From positions 4,376,320-4,440,319 of the forward strand of contig JASSKH010000035.1 in the NCBI GenBank assembly GCA_031763025.1: a DNA stretch of 64,000 nt. The letters run 5' to 3'. Shown here piece after piece: positions 30,785 to 42,723 of this stretch. The notes beneath the pieces were generated by a model. That model made no database searches and was not told where the DNA came from. It saw only the letters and a list, made by a program, of their open reading frames with translations. Source of the DNA: Macrocystis pyrifera. Lineage: Eukaryota > Sar > Phaeophyceae > Laminariales > Laminariaceae. The translations under genes and the position numbers were made by a program. The first letter of the stretch is position 1. Each line of letters starts with the position of its first letter.

Positions 30785-33700
30785 CTGTAAACAAAGCGCG
30801 TGAAGTTGTGAGTGGTTGTACACAAAACGCTTGGGGTTGCAGGAAATATCTTTCTCGGAATCGCTACGACACTGTTCATCGGGACTGCCGGAGGTTCGTG
30901 TGTCGCCGCACTAAGAACCGTACAAAAGTCGATTCACCAAACCGTCTTTTCGGGATCGGGCCACATGATCTATCTATTGTGGTAATGTCTGGGGGAGAAT
31001 GTCTTACATCCTCTAGAACGTCGATTCCGCGTTCCATGGTTTTTTTTTTACCTTTGTCAGGGCTATGTCGGAACATCACTTGTGGCGTCGCTGAACATCC
31101 TCACCATTTGGGACTGCGCGAGAATCATGTTTGGAGTCGATGCAACAGCATCATCTGGATCGCCAGGATAACATCTGCATCGCCTGAGATCGCACACGCG
31201 TTTTCTCGACACGTTGTTTGGAGTATAGCACCACACGTCTTCTTTGCGCGTAGGTATTTCAATTTCCTTGGCAAACAATCTGATCATTGAAGCATTTTTT
31301 ATTTTATTTTTTGTCTTGAGATGCGCATAAGGCTTTCACAACAACTGGTATGGCCTCTCTCCAACACAAACCTGTCCTCCACTGATCTTTCACATTTTTT
31401 GCAGTACGCCGCAATGAATGGCAGTGTGGAATGTGTTTTAAAAGCAGATATGTAGCCTGCTGGTCGACTGGTGATCATTAAAAAGAAAAATCTATGGCCG
31501 ATCGCGGTATCGTCCTGTTGAGCCTACGGAGTACTACCGCACCGAGTATTTTAGTATGAGTGACACCAACGCAAGTTCCCTTGTGTGGCTTTTGATTTTG
31601 ATGCTCCTCCATGCCCTACACCTGTCACAGCAGTAGTATAACTTTTAGGTTGTCAGGTTGTGCATGCTGTTGCATTAGTTGTAGAGATATTCGTCGCCCG
31701 TCATAGGCAAAGCATTAGCGGCTGATGTTGCGATGCTGATAAAAGGCGTGGACTTCTGCTACGACACATTAACGGAGGCACACGTAAATTATTTAGACAA
31801 AAATATGGTACCTGGAAGATACAAGTCTCAGATCATATGACGGAAGTTGAAACAACCTGAAACGTACGGCGGAGTAGGTTATGGTGCTTGCGGTCAGAAT
31901 CGCATTACACCTATTAGTTAAAAAAATAATCATAGTTGAATGCAGTAAGATCGACTATGTTATTGAACGCAGCTAGATTGTACTTAGTATCCAGTCGGTT
32001 GACCCCGACTGGCGTGTTTGCCTCTACTGCGGGGGACCTGATCTAATTCAGAAGCCGTGTATTTCACAACCAATGCGGACATCCCGCTAAGCATCGACTA
32101 GTTTATAAAAAACAGATACTCTGATGAGGACGAGAATAAACATGAGAACACTAACCACAACCTTGTGCATGCTGGCTCAAACAGCACGCCCCGAATTACA
32201 CCTGCCGCGGGTGCTGCATGCAGTATCCACTTGACTTGAATGCCACAAATTTGGCGTCGTGCTCGCCACCATTGACAGTGGAAGAGGGCCAGAGGGCCGC
32301 AGTGTCATGCGTTTTGTCAACGCCCACGGATTGGCTCTGCGCGTAGCGGCTTAACCGCGTCTCCACCAACTATAGGCGTTTGATAGTAGGAAACTATGTT
32401 TTAATTCTGGTTTTTGAACGAGCCGTTTCCACCGTAGGTATCTCACGGCATGCCGTTTCAAACGATTTGCGCAAAACGTTGAAAGATTGCCTGCACAAGG
32501 GCGATATCCAGTGAGATACAACATAAAGATCGATAGAGACTGAAGAAACCTACCAGCCAGTACGATGTCAAGGCAACTACGCAAAATAGCATGACAACTG
32601 TCGCACTAAACTGAAAATGTCACGTCGTTGTCTGCAAGATAGATCCCGCAGGTCTCCGTACTTGTTCTGGAAGCCCCTTTCGACCCCTTCACGATCTTTA
32701 TTTTTTCTTCCGCCAGAAATTTGGGATTCACCCAACCCAAAAGCCCACACATATGCTATGTACCAGACACTTGACATGCTCTACCTACTCTTAAGAAGTA
32801 TAAGGACGAAGGAGCCCGTGATCACCGCTTGAGTTTTGACAACATTGATGTCCGCACCTCCAACAACCCTACTACGACGCACGACAGCAAGATCGTCCCT
32901 CCATTCTTAAACCCTGGGTATTAAATGTGGGAAGTGCGCATACAGCGATACTCGAGCCGTATGTATGCCAAGTTGTTCGTGAGACCAGGTATACCACCGA
33001 AACAAGCTTCGATCAAACGCAAGTCATTGTTGTGTTAAAGGTTCATACAAGACACGGGCGTCCCGCGTGGATCGGTCGAGAGTGCGAGACTCGGAGTATA
33101 CTACTACCAATATTAAATATTCAACAGAGAGAGGCATACACTCTAAACAAAATAATGTCAACAATTCGACGCGAGTCGACAGCGGCAGAAATATCTGAAC
33201 TATTCTCGGGATTAATAGCGAGGCGCAAACCGTGGTAGGGGCAGGGGGGAAGAGCCTGTTTTGTGACCTCGCATCTGAGTTACGAATAGGAGGAAAGATA
33301 AGAAATGGCGAGGATAAGAAATGGTGTGAAGAATGCCTTCATTTCATAAAACAAAAAAAAAACAGACAAAACGAGTACCCACTGGTATCTGGCACAAATG
33401 TATAATGGTATACTTGGTTGATGGGCGTGAATCTCGGTAGCCGTCAGTAAGTACCAGGTACGGCAGTAGACTCGTGGTTGTTACGGTCAAGGATATAATA
33501 CCTGCAGCATCGATCGGCAGGATCTCGATACTCGGAGCATTCTTGCACTGTTGACGATTGATGGGATCTTCGATATACGAAATCATAAATATGAAAGCAG
33601 TGTTGATTGACAGGCAGTGGTGTTGCACCGAATTCTGAAAAAAATAAAAACCAGTGGTGTTTTCGGTCGAGAGGTTTGCCGATCAGCGATCGAAACCGAC

Positions 33701-34614
33701 GTATTCTTGGTCCACCTATTTTTTCCTGGTCGTTTTTGCCGTTTCCTAAAACCGGATGAACCCGGAGGCAGGCTTCGTTTTTTTGGATCGTTTTTTATTT
33801 CCATGTTCCCTACCCCAATAACGCCCACATTTTATCTGTATGGAAACTCCGGAAACCTGACCCAAAGCGAGCGACACTTTCGGCCAAAAAGTGAAACCAC
33901 GATCGAGTCCTTTTCTGCGTCGGTTCACCACCCTGGTATGAACACTTGCACATAATTTCTATCGATGCTTCGATTATTTGGTTGGTTTTGCTGAGAAACC
34001 GAGCGGGAGCCTGACCCGATGGGTGTCCTGTAGCGGTTTCCGTTCTTTTCGTGTTTTATCAATAACAGACGACAACCCAAACCGACCAACATGTTCGACA
34101 ACAAAGTAAAATCATGCCTGTTTTCGGTTGACTTACGCTGTCGTCACGACTTCGATGCACTGGTGGAACTACAGTATATAGAATTGTGAGTTGTGGGCGT
34201 CATGGTGTGTGAGTTCATATATAAATAGTTACTAGTAGCATGTGCATGCCGCCAGGCCAAGTTATAGCCTAGGCAGGTCACACCAAGTGGGATAGACGAT
34301 TACGAGTATAGTACTGATAGTATCACCGTAATACTCAGTAAGGGTACAACCTGCGAGTACTATAATGATACAGTAGTACGAAGATAATATATCGAAAACA
34401 ATATCGCTAAAAGTAAAATGACCACAAAGTAGTACGGCAGCAGAAATACTAACAGCACGAGTAATAGTATTGCACTATTAATAGGCGTACGCCGATATCA
34501 CGATCATATATATATTTTCTTCGATAGAGCAGTGCGTGGTTACCAGCAAGGGGCATAATTAACACAAATAATACAAGCAGTAGTAGTAGACTGGGACTTG
34601 TCCGCCTGTCGCAA
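30785..34614. other. Unassigned DNA, including the 5' part of the spliced gene
   Basis: Apart from possible upstream exons near 30876-31287, no gene or repeat is recognised. Open frames at 32351-32777 and 33583-33955 overlap on both strands without a familiar pattern. The DNA is AT-richer than the transposon regions. Confidence 0.35.
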
Positions 34615-34740
34615 GCACATTTTTTCCGTGACCCTGACAGGCTTGCAAGCCCTCCTTTCACCCGCGGCATAGGTGTGAATGTGTCACCTACTGAGCTACG
34701 GGGGTAAGCAGGTGATCCGTTGCCCAGCCCGTAATCCTTG
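34615..34740 (-). repeat. tRNA-related SINE-like repeat S, copy 2
   Basis: On the minus strand it reads CAAGGATTACGGGCTGGGC, then TTACCCCCGTAGCTCAGTAG and GTGACACATTCACACC. TAGCTCAGTAGG is an RNA polymerase III A box. The B-box half is worn. It does not fold as a tRNA. It is related to 34900-35014 and 37150-37265. Confidence 0.65.
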
Positions 34741-34899
34741 CTATACACCCCCCCCCCCTCTGAACGGCGGAACGTTTGGGGTGTCAGTACCGTGTACGGC
34801 TGTACGGCCGTACGCTGGCCTATCCATTCCGTTTCAATACCTCGGGAACTAGGGAGATATTTTTGTAGGGATGCCCGCGCAAGCATTCCTATGAAAGAA
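34741..34899. other. Spacer between two SINE-like copies
   Basis: It contains a run of 10 C at 34748-34757 and palindromic GTACGGCTGTACGGCCGTAC at 34793-34812. No gene. Confidence 0.4.
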
Positions 34900-35014
34900 A
34901 CGTTCGAAGTGAGATTCGAACCCGTGTCCTGCCGACGACGCCAAATGTGAAGGTGTTACCTACTGAGCTACAGGGGTAAAATATCGATCGATTACTCAGC
35001 CCAGGGCAATCCTT
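34900..35014 (-). repeat. tRNA-related SINE-like repeat S, copy 1
   Basis: On the minus strand: AAGGATTGCCCTGGGCTGAG, TAATCGATCGAT, an A box (TAGCTCAGTAGGTAACAC), GGCGTCGTCGGCAGGACACG and a B box (GGGTTCGAATCTC). The flanking 7 bases do not pair as an acceptor stem, so it is not a functional tRNA but a tRNA-derived repeat. Confidence 0.72.
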
Positions 35015-35497
35015 ATGAAATAAGGCCGAAATAAATAGTGCAATAACGTGACGAAAGCATCGTGAAGTATGGGACTAATTTCGGGCAGAAATGCAAATAT
35101 TGTTAACTGAAACGCGGAAAACCAATTGTGCTCCCAGGATTTCGAAACGACAATGAAAAAAAAACCGCGGAACGCCCCACCTTGCAACGTCCCTGAAGAA
35201 GAACACCCGTAAATACACCACGTGCCCAAAGTACTATAGGACGGCGGTGACTGCAGGAAAAAACGGACTGCCCCCCCCTCCGAGAGGGACATACCGATGC
35301 GGAGGAGTAGTACCTCGATACTGCTGTGTACTATTTTGCGAGGAGATTAAATTATTCTCGCATATATTTGCACGCCACGCAGAGATACCAGAATCAATGC
35401 AGGGGTACAGAGTAACTTATAGGTGGAGTCTTTTGCCGTGGCCGACTAGTGGTGCAAATATTTCGTGTCAGAGTAGGGCGTTGCTAAAGGTTGTAGA
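35015..35497. other. Unassigned DNA
   Basis: No gene or repeat recognised. A C run of eight occurs at 35271-35278. Confidence 0.4.
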
Positions 35498-35570
35498 ACT
35501 GCAGTCAGTCCCGTTTTGGGGACCATCCACTCAAATTCTAAATATGTTGTCCCCTAAAACGGACTGCAGT
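35498..35570. mobile_element. 73-bp inverted-repeat element M2
   Basis: The left arm ACTGCAGTCAGTCCCGTTTT plus GGGGAC pairs with the right arm, whose reverse complement is ACTGCAGTCCGTTTTAGGGG plus AC. The arms are about 22-26 bp with a small difference and enclose about 25 bp. Size and structure fit a tiny MITE or a stable hairpin. No second copy was seen in the window. Confidence 0.65.
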
Positions 35571-37149
35571 AACGACCAAATGCCATGCGGAGTAGCTTTC
35601 TGCCTGGTACGTATTTTTTCAACCGTCAGACTAAACCTCAACAGGAACACGATTTACGAAAGCAGGAAGGCGAGGACAGACAGGATAGCGGGGCATCAGG
35701 CTGAGTAGTAGGTACAACCTCTCTATGCTACCCGTACCACAAACTGCTGCGGCTGCCTGGAGGTGGGTGCTTTATTTTTGTTTTGTTGTGCTTCGGCTTG
35801 TCTGTTATTAATACCAGAGGTACCTGGTATTGGTTTAGGTCGCACTCCGTTTATATGCATCAGTATGTGGTGGTTTTGTTTTGTTTTTCTCTTTATTTTT
35901 GTTTGCCACATCTTGTTCTGGGGGGCAGGACGCTTCCGGTTTCTCTTCGTTTTTCCATTTTTTTTTTTTTTTATGTTTCTTTCAAATGTTGTCTATTTTA
36001 GAGCGTGTAAGTATCTCGATATTTAGTAAGATCGAAGGGTCTATACTGCTGTAGCTACAGAGATTGTGCTGCGGTGGTGCTGGATCGACGGGTAGAAATA
36101 TCGGTTTGACGTGAAGAACACACACTGACACAACATTTCTAAAGTACTAAACCCGGTGTATGCTGTATGTACTTTACTTGATTGTAATCTCGCATCATTA
36201 TAATCTCGTATGTAGGGTTTCTGAGGCTTTTGATGATAGAGATACCAACATTTATGTGGGAAACAAAACTTTCTGAACTACCACGGCGTCCGTACCGGCG
36301 CAGGTACGGCAGCACCACAGCTCGTGGGGATATCTGTGTATTAATTTTGAAGGTTCACACCAAGCACCACCAGTCGTTTTCATATGGTTGTTCCCGTTGA
36401 CTTCCGCATTACACCTTGGGGGGGCATACTATGATAGGAGCTTCATAAATTTCCGGGCGGACCTCTATCATCGTGGAACGCCTCTCATTCCAATCTCAAA
36501 ACAAGTCAAAACTGTTATAATTAATACTACGAGTACGACACTGACGAAGCTATTCACCGTTTGTGGCTATTTTTTTGAGTTGTTGGCTGTTTCATGTTGA
36601 TATTGTAGAGCAGACGTTTGCTCGCAGCGTACGTGCGATCATTGTCCTCAGGTTTGCCGCTCAAATCAGTGTTAATATTATTAATAGTATGTTGTGCTTC
36701 GTATTGCCTGTCTTTTCCTCTCGTTGTTAGCTAGTCGTACTCGGTTTGTATGATGTCGCATTACTTTTCTTGTTTGCGTTTTGTGTTATTACTTGACACT
36801 TTTTCTTCAGCGGGACATGATGCATTGTTTTCGATTTGATGTGTTTTTCTTGGTTTCGTTCGATTTTTCTCTCTTTCAACGCAGCATGCTATAGCGAACG
36901 TTGTGCTTGTGACAACCAGCACGACGACACGGCATTCCATGTTTATATCTACTCTGCCTAATACTGGATAGCAATAAGAAAGTATTGGATATCAAACCCA
37001 AAAACGTTTCGGTACGACAAGGCCAAAATACTTCGGAAAACGATAACGATAATGAAATTTTTATTGTCTTTGCCGAAACAAAAAACCCAGAAAGTCGATA
37101 ACGATAATGATAATGATAAACCGGCGCACAAAGCCTGAAAACCCACCCT
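35571..37149. other. Unassigned DNA with homopolymers and a worn repeat
   Basis: A T run sits at 35959-35972. The interval 36045-36125 (GGTGCTGGATCGACGGGTAG, GTGAAGAACACACAC) is a worn relative of repeat D at 38313-38430 and 39598-39710. No gene is recognised. ATAACGATAATGA words repeat near 37040-37120. Confidence 0.45.
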
Positions 37150-37265
37150 CAATTACGCTGGGCTGGGTAATCGATCGATCTCTTACCCCTATAGCTCAGT
37201 CCTCACATCTCACATTTTTTTTGTCGTAACTTGATCCACACGAGACCCTGGATGATTCGCGTCTC
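37150..37265 (+). repeat. tRNA-related SINE-like repeat S, copy 3
   Basis: On the plus strand: CTGGGCTGGGTAATCGATCG, TTACCCCTATAGCTCAGT. Same head as the copies at 34900-35014 and 34615-34740, with a weak B-box half (GATTCGCGTCTCA). Confidence 0.62.
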
Positions 37266-38312
37266 AAACCTCAACGTCTCCACCACGAGTTGCATAGGTC
37301 TTACTTACCACTCTGGGGCGTACACGGCAATGCGTGCTATATTATCATACAATCTACCATGTTCCATGTGCTTGCTCATGCCGAATGTCTTCATCACAAA
37401 CACACACAGATACTCAGTTGATTGAGGTCGCACGTGGACGATCGAAAGGTGTTTTGCAAACCTAATTTTGGGTCATTTTCGAGCGAGCTCGCGATGAGGT
37501 ACACAAATCGGTTTGCTGTTTCCTGCTCGCGCCTCTGATTCCTCGCCCCTCCCGACTTCGCTGGGGACAGCGACGGCCATGTCCGCGTCGTGTCCCGGGG
37601 GGGCGTGCTATTTTTTGTATTTTTTCCAAAAGTAGTGGTTCCGACGTTACAACTGTCTACTCGTACCACTGCTGTAAATGTATACATACACATCAGTCTC
37701 TCAGCTGTGTATCGCATTATATTTACACGAAGAACTACGGTAAACGATAAAACAAAACATGCATATATACCGGTGAACACAACACCAACAAGAGTACTCG
37801 TAGATTACAAGAACCAACATGCAGCAGTATAGGCAGGAGACAAAACCACAAAAAAGAAACCTGGCCTAGGCTGGATTTCTTACTTCAGAAAGGGGGCGCG
37901 TTATCCACTAATGCAAGTAAGACGACTTTCGAATTTCTTGGTTTCCTGCTAATCTCAGCTTTTATTTCTTGGTGCTCGTTTTGTTATTAGGTACCATGCT
38001 GTGCTGTTGCGTACAGGCCGCCAGGTACATATACCTGATACTCAATATCTCAACCACAGGCAATTTGATGGTGTTATGCGCACGATGACCTGGTATATTG
38101 CACTGGTACCAGGGTATACTGCTTATGCTGCTGTCCCCTATCATCCTTGCAGGCGTTCAGCCTTTTACCGTTAATAGTGTCGTTATCGTCTATCGAATTA
38201 TCGCAGCTATATCGAAATGCCGAACTTTTTCGGTTCGTTTTCTTTTTTTTTAATCGAACGATTTTTATGGGAAGTCCCGTACGATCTCCAACACTACTAC
38301 TGCTGCTGTGTC
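37266..38312. other. Unassigned DNA
   Basis: No gene is recognised. The interval 38000-38120 is rich in GTACC/CCAGG words (CCAGGTACATATACCTG, GGTACCAGGG). Confidence 0.4.
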
Positions 38313-38430
38313 GTAATTTTGTGATTACATAGCCCTTTTATATATCTAGGATTGGAGAGCCAGCACGGACATTGGGTGTGCTGGATGTCGAAGGGTAGAA
38401 AGAGCAAGCTTAATGTGAAGAAACACACAC
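38313..38430 (+). repeat. Dispersed repeat D, copy 1
   Basis: It matches 39598-39710: TTTTGTGA.TACATA, TCTAGGATTG, GCACGGACA, GTGCTGGATGTCGA, GGTAGAAAGA and AATGTGA.GAACACACA are shared in order. Function unknown; probably a short non-autonomous element. Confidence 0.75.
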
Positions 38431-38691
38431 CTCAGTCAGACGAGCACGTACCAGGTATTTTATGGAACAAGCCTTTCTGCTGTTGACTGATATATATACA
38501 GTTGATACCAGGGATCTGGTATGCGACCAAGTTCATAACGTTATTTACGATGGCATATGTACACAAACAGAATTTAACCAAAAACGAATGTGAGTTACTT
38601 GCTCTCGGAAGGGAATTCTACGACCGAAGGTGGGAGGAATAAGAGACCAGTATAGCCGCGACAACTGCTGTCGAGCGCGCCTACTATGATG

Positions 38692-38797
38692 ACGGGGGAC
38701 CATAGTAAATAGGACCTACGGTACACACAAAATCCTATATGTTCACCTATTTTTCCTAACGATATTTGGTCCTATTTACTACTGTATGGTCCCCCGT
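38692..38797. mobile_element. MITE-like element M1, best-preserved copy
   Basis: 106 bp with terminal inverted repeats ACGGGGGACCATAGTAAATA plus GGACC against GGTCC plus TATTTACTA(CTG)TATGGTCCCCCGT. Related copies lie at 44605-44704 and 2539-2648. It has no coding capacity. The target duplication is unclear. Confidence 0.85.
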
Positions 38798-39597
38798 AAT
38801 ATCAGGAGTTTATAGGGGCTCTACACGGACGCAGCTTGGGCACGTGGCGCCGCCCCTCTTCAGACACTTGCACACAATACATACATAGTGTAGTACAAAA
38901 TAACAGGTTGTGGCCCATTTATGAACGAACGTCGATGAGGCTTGCTGTTTCGTGTTTGGTTCATTTAAGAGTATCGCATGCTTTGCACGGCAGCCATCCT
39001 TCTGGGGCACTAGTGTATAGATGCGTATAGAAGGGTCTAAGCCTGCTGTTGTTGCAGAGTTTGGGTCCGTTTGATCGTCCATAGCGCCCAATATTGGTCC
39101 TAACTTATCGTGTTGCTGCTACAGCAGGATGTGTTGCTGGTAAGAGCCAAATCCACACAATACCTCAGCTGAGTTCGATAGCTCCTTTCGAACCTGGGCT
39201 GTTTTGAGGGCTGCGCGATGTTTTCCTCCTGACCCTCCGGGCATGCTCTTGAATTAAAAAGTAACATTTTGTATGCGAAGAAAAACCGGAAAATAGCTTA
39301 CCAGGAGGTAGACCGTTGATTCCCTGAGTAGTGGTTGGAAAGGACGACCACCACTTCTGTAGGCAGAGGCCACTTGGGGGCAGCACCACGTTCTGCACTT
39401 ACTTGGAGGCTACCGCAGGGTCCAATTCTGGCAGTGTGTCGTAGGGCCACGTATCGGAATACCACAGGCCTATTATATCTAAACTAAGTTAAATGGTGGG
39501 CTGAGTTGTCAGGCGGTTTACTTTCTATCGAGTTCCACAAACCCAATCATTTCACACACCCGGTTCCTCCAGCCAGGTACTACGTACTGACTGTAGG
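38798..39597. other. Unassigned DNA with one possible exon
   Basis: A minus-strand stretch at 39306-39392 (NVVLPPSGLCLQKWWSSF, TTTQGINGLPP) lies between a possible acceptor (AAGTGCAG) and a good donor (CTCCTG|GTAAGC) and could be one exon. No partner exon was found, so no gene is called. Confidence 0.35.
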
Positions 39598-39710
39598 TAG
39601 TTTTGTGACCACATAACTTGTATCTCTCTAGGATCGAAGAATCGGCACGGACACTGGTTGTGCTGGATGTCGACAGGTAGAAAGAACCGTTTAATGTGAG
39701 GAACACACAA
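39598..39710 (+). repeat. Dispersed repeat D, copy 2
   Basis: Matches 38313-38430 in the same orientation, with about one difference in five bases. Confidence 0.75.
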
Positions 39711-41609
39711 AGTTTACCGTAATATATAGTGCTTTAGTACTTGAACTGCTGTATCATGCATACGTCGAAAGCGACCGCGGAACACTGTTTTTTCAACAAC
39801 TAACTCTCATCACTCATCACATACATGACATAGAAAATAGTCAGGGTGAAGAACAAACCAGAGAGCTGTGATCACAGAACGATTATGAGGAACCGCTTCG
39901 TCTTTTTTATTACTTGGTTCTAGGGTGGCTCCTCACTGCCCCCTACTACTCCCGCCCTGTCTAGCGGGGTCAAAATTGAAATAGGTGATTAATTTTGGAA
40001 ACGTATTATGACAAAATAATTCATTTTTTCCTGTGATCACATCGTTCCGTTTTTTTTCTTCTCTTTTGTTACAGGTTATACACACGATGCACAAAGACTG
40101 TTCCCGGTGTCCCTGAATACGAAGTAAGTAGTGTTTACATCAACCATATCCCCATGAATGAGTTAATAATAATGCTCGGCCCACTCGTTGACGTCTTAAG
40201 AAAAAGTGGCTTCAATTTCCAATACAATGATTAGCTCGGTGTAGGTTAGATAGTCCAAACTGGGCGAGAGGATGATATATCGTCTTTAAAGAAACAGCAG
40301 CGGTCAATATTTCAATATACCCACCGGAGATTACAAAAAATGGCGCTCCGGGGTGTGAGACAAACCGACCAAAGTCTCACACCACCCAACCTCTAGTAGT
40401 AGTGCTGTTAAAAACACAGCGGTAAGGACAATATGCCGACATTTTGGTACGACGCGCATCAGTATCATCGCCCCTTCGGACAAAGCTCACAACCTAAAAA
40501 TGGAACTGTGCTGGACCGTGAAATCAATAACTTGGACACGGTGTCATTCATTGTTTTTTGCAGTGAGATAGATGTAGTTTTCGCTGAATGTCTCTGAAAA
40601 AAAAGCAAGAGATAGATGCTGAAGTAGGCTGAACTTGAGCCTAGAAACGTAGGAAACCGTCATATAAGGAAAGAAACTGGTAAGACCTGTGCCAATGGCA
40701 ACGCGAAGTCCGAACGTTTTTTTTTCAAAAATATTGCTTTAAAAAACAGCCGAAACTATCTATCCTCGTACCGCCGCTGTGGGAAAAACAGGGAAAAGGG
40801 TTTGATTTTTCCTTCTTTTTTTTCCAACGGCTGCAGGCGGCGCAATTTGTTTTCTCTCGTTGCAAATTGTCAACACGCTGATAAAAATGAGCTCGTCCGA
40901 CGATAAATGCTCGATCTCGATATAGACTCAGCCCAAGGCCAACACGCTTGGTGTCGGGCAAGGCCAACGAGTATAGATGACGGCATCGAAGATAGAAAGT
41001 GAATACATGCTCTAGGGGGCGAGAGCTTGCTGGCGGCGTCCTGCGGCATCCTCTCAAACCTGAAAAAAGCCTGTTTTTTGCCATTCGAGACAGATCGAGA
41101 AACTTTGTCTTCTGCTTTGTACACACCAGCGGCTGTTTGTTTTTTTGTCGTACGCCTGGCCAGCGCCCGTCGCACGTCACTGGCCATTGTGTGAATACGG
41201 TGACCCAAGGGTGAGTCGGAGCCCCTAACGAGCGCACTCCGTCCAGAATTCATGACGCAATCGTTGGTTTTGTCGATCGATGTCTGTCGAGGACTCGGAA
41301 TCTCGCCGCTTCGAACCAAAGATCGGCCTGAGTTTTTCTCGGGCCGATCTTGGCCCAACATCGGCCCCAGATTTGCTTTTTTCGGGCTTTTCCAAAAGTT
41401 GGGAACTTTTTTTTTTCTGAACGTGCCCATAGAAAGCGTGTTCTAAATTTGTTTGGCGGGGATCTTTGGAATTCAAACTTTTTACTGATACTTCGGGTTG
41501 CCATTGTGGCATAGGTTGAGGATCCATATTAAGACTTTGAGCGTGGATGCCAAATGAAGTTTCGTAAGAGCAGTGCACTGCTGTGGGTCCCATCTGTTTA
41601 CAGCAGTGA
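39711..41609. other. Unassigned DNA
   Basis: No gene is recognised. Overlapping minus-strand frames at 40725-41593 are not convincing. A hairpin is possible at 41325-41365, where GATCGGCCTGAG faces CTCGGGCCGATC. Confidence 0.4.
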
Positions 41610-42723
41610 TGTTACAGCGAGAGTGGCGCCAGGGAGGGAGGTTCATTACGCTGCGACTTGTTAAGATCAAGGTTGCGGCGACGACGCCATTTGTTAAGGT
41701 CTTAGTCCGTTGGGCTAAAGGTAAAAAGTTCACCAATTGCCTACCCAATCTAAGCCTCATCACACTTTCCCCGCCTAGAACGGACCGGATATACGGGTCG
41801 ACGCGTGAGACCAACACGCGGTGCCATTTTCTGGGGATCCAGAAGTATTTTTTCAGATTCTTGGCATGAGGAAATTCACTTTTCTTTAAAAAACGATTTC
41901 ATGGTGGACGTGAGATTCGAACGTCACGACCAACGACCCATTTCCTGCCGTCGTCGCCATTTGTTAAGATCAAGGTTGCGGGACACTTTGTATCCCTGGA
42001 CAGGCCTTTTAAATCGGTAATCGTTGGTACTCACGTGTGTTGCTTGCTTAGCTACGGAAGAAGAGCAGTTTTATGCCTTGCGTGCACGCTGAGACTGAGA
42101 CCAAGCTCGTGCGTCTCTGGAACACCCCTGGTTTTACCATCTAAAATACGCCTTCCAAGTACTACAAAGACGTTCTCAGTGCCTGAACCGAGGTATATAC
42201 CGGGCTTTCAACCTCATACAAAGCAGCATCATAACAGAATGTCGTAACCAGCGCTATGGGGAGGATAATACGGCGCGAGACAATTGTCTTGATCAGGGTC
42301 ACGCGTCGGGTCTATTCGATAGGCAGAGGGCAAGCTTTGGTTAGCGTCCTCTGGGCGGATCTTATAGGGGCAGGGAGGATCCCCGTGTGGGAACGCCTTA
42401 GGTCTCGGGTACAGAGCCAGTAACGAAATACCAAGTAAAGGAAGAAAGTCAAACTAAGTGATCTGTGATACCTGTCCTATCGACTCCCAGCCCCTTGGGC
42501 CCTGCCGTGCCCGTCGCGCCCGTCGTCGTGTCTATGGTGCTTCTTTGATTGTTCACTCTTGCTGCTTGCATCTTCCGCATTGCATCGATCCACTTTCTGC
42601 GTGACGCGATGATTACTGCACGAAGGCACTTCCTCGAACTCCCTAACAACAGATGAGCCGGCCTCAGAGATCTAACGAGCGCAGATCCTTTTTACGGTCT
42701 GAGAACTGTATCCTGCTGTATCA
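41610..42723 (+). repeat. LTR-like repeat R2, copy A, split by a nested insertion
   Basis: R2 starts TGTTACAG and ends CTGTATCA, an imperfect inverted pair with TG...CA borders, and so looks like a solo LTR. Here its first 49 bases (41610-41658, including GTGGCGCCAGG and GGTTCATTACG) are separated from the rest (42241-42723) by the insertion at 41659-42236. Joined, the parts match copy B at 58486-59047. No retrotransposon body is seen. Confidence 0.75.
41659..42236 (+). mobile_element. Nested LTR-like insertion in R2
   Basis: 578 bp with TGTTAAGAT...ATCATAACA ends, flanked by GACT (41655-41658) and GAAT (42237-42240), a probable worn 4-bp target duplication, since copy B of R2 reads GACTGTCG uninterrupted at this point. 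It contains tRNA-like pieces on the minus strand (A box TAGCCCAACGG near 41715-41725; B box GTTCGAATCTCAC near 41912) and an internal duplication of GTTAAGATCAAGGTTGCGG at 41660 and 41966. It could be a solo LTR or a composite of SINE pieces. Confidence 0.65.

Noticed and set aside
34900..34980. A true tRNA gene on the minus strand
   Set aside because: A and B boxes are present, but the acceptor and D stems do not pair; it is one of several related repeats.
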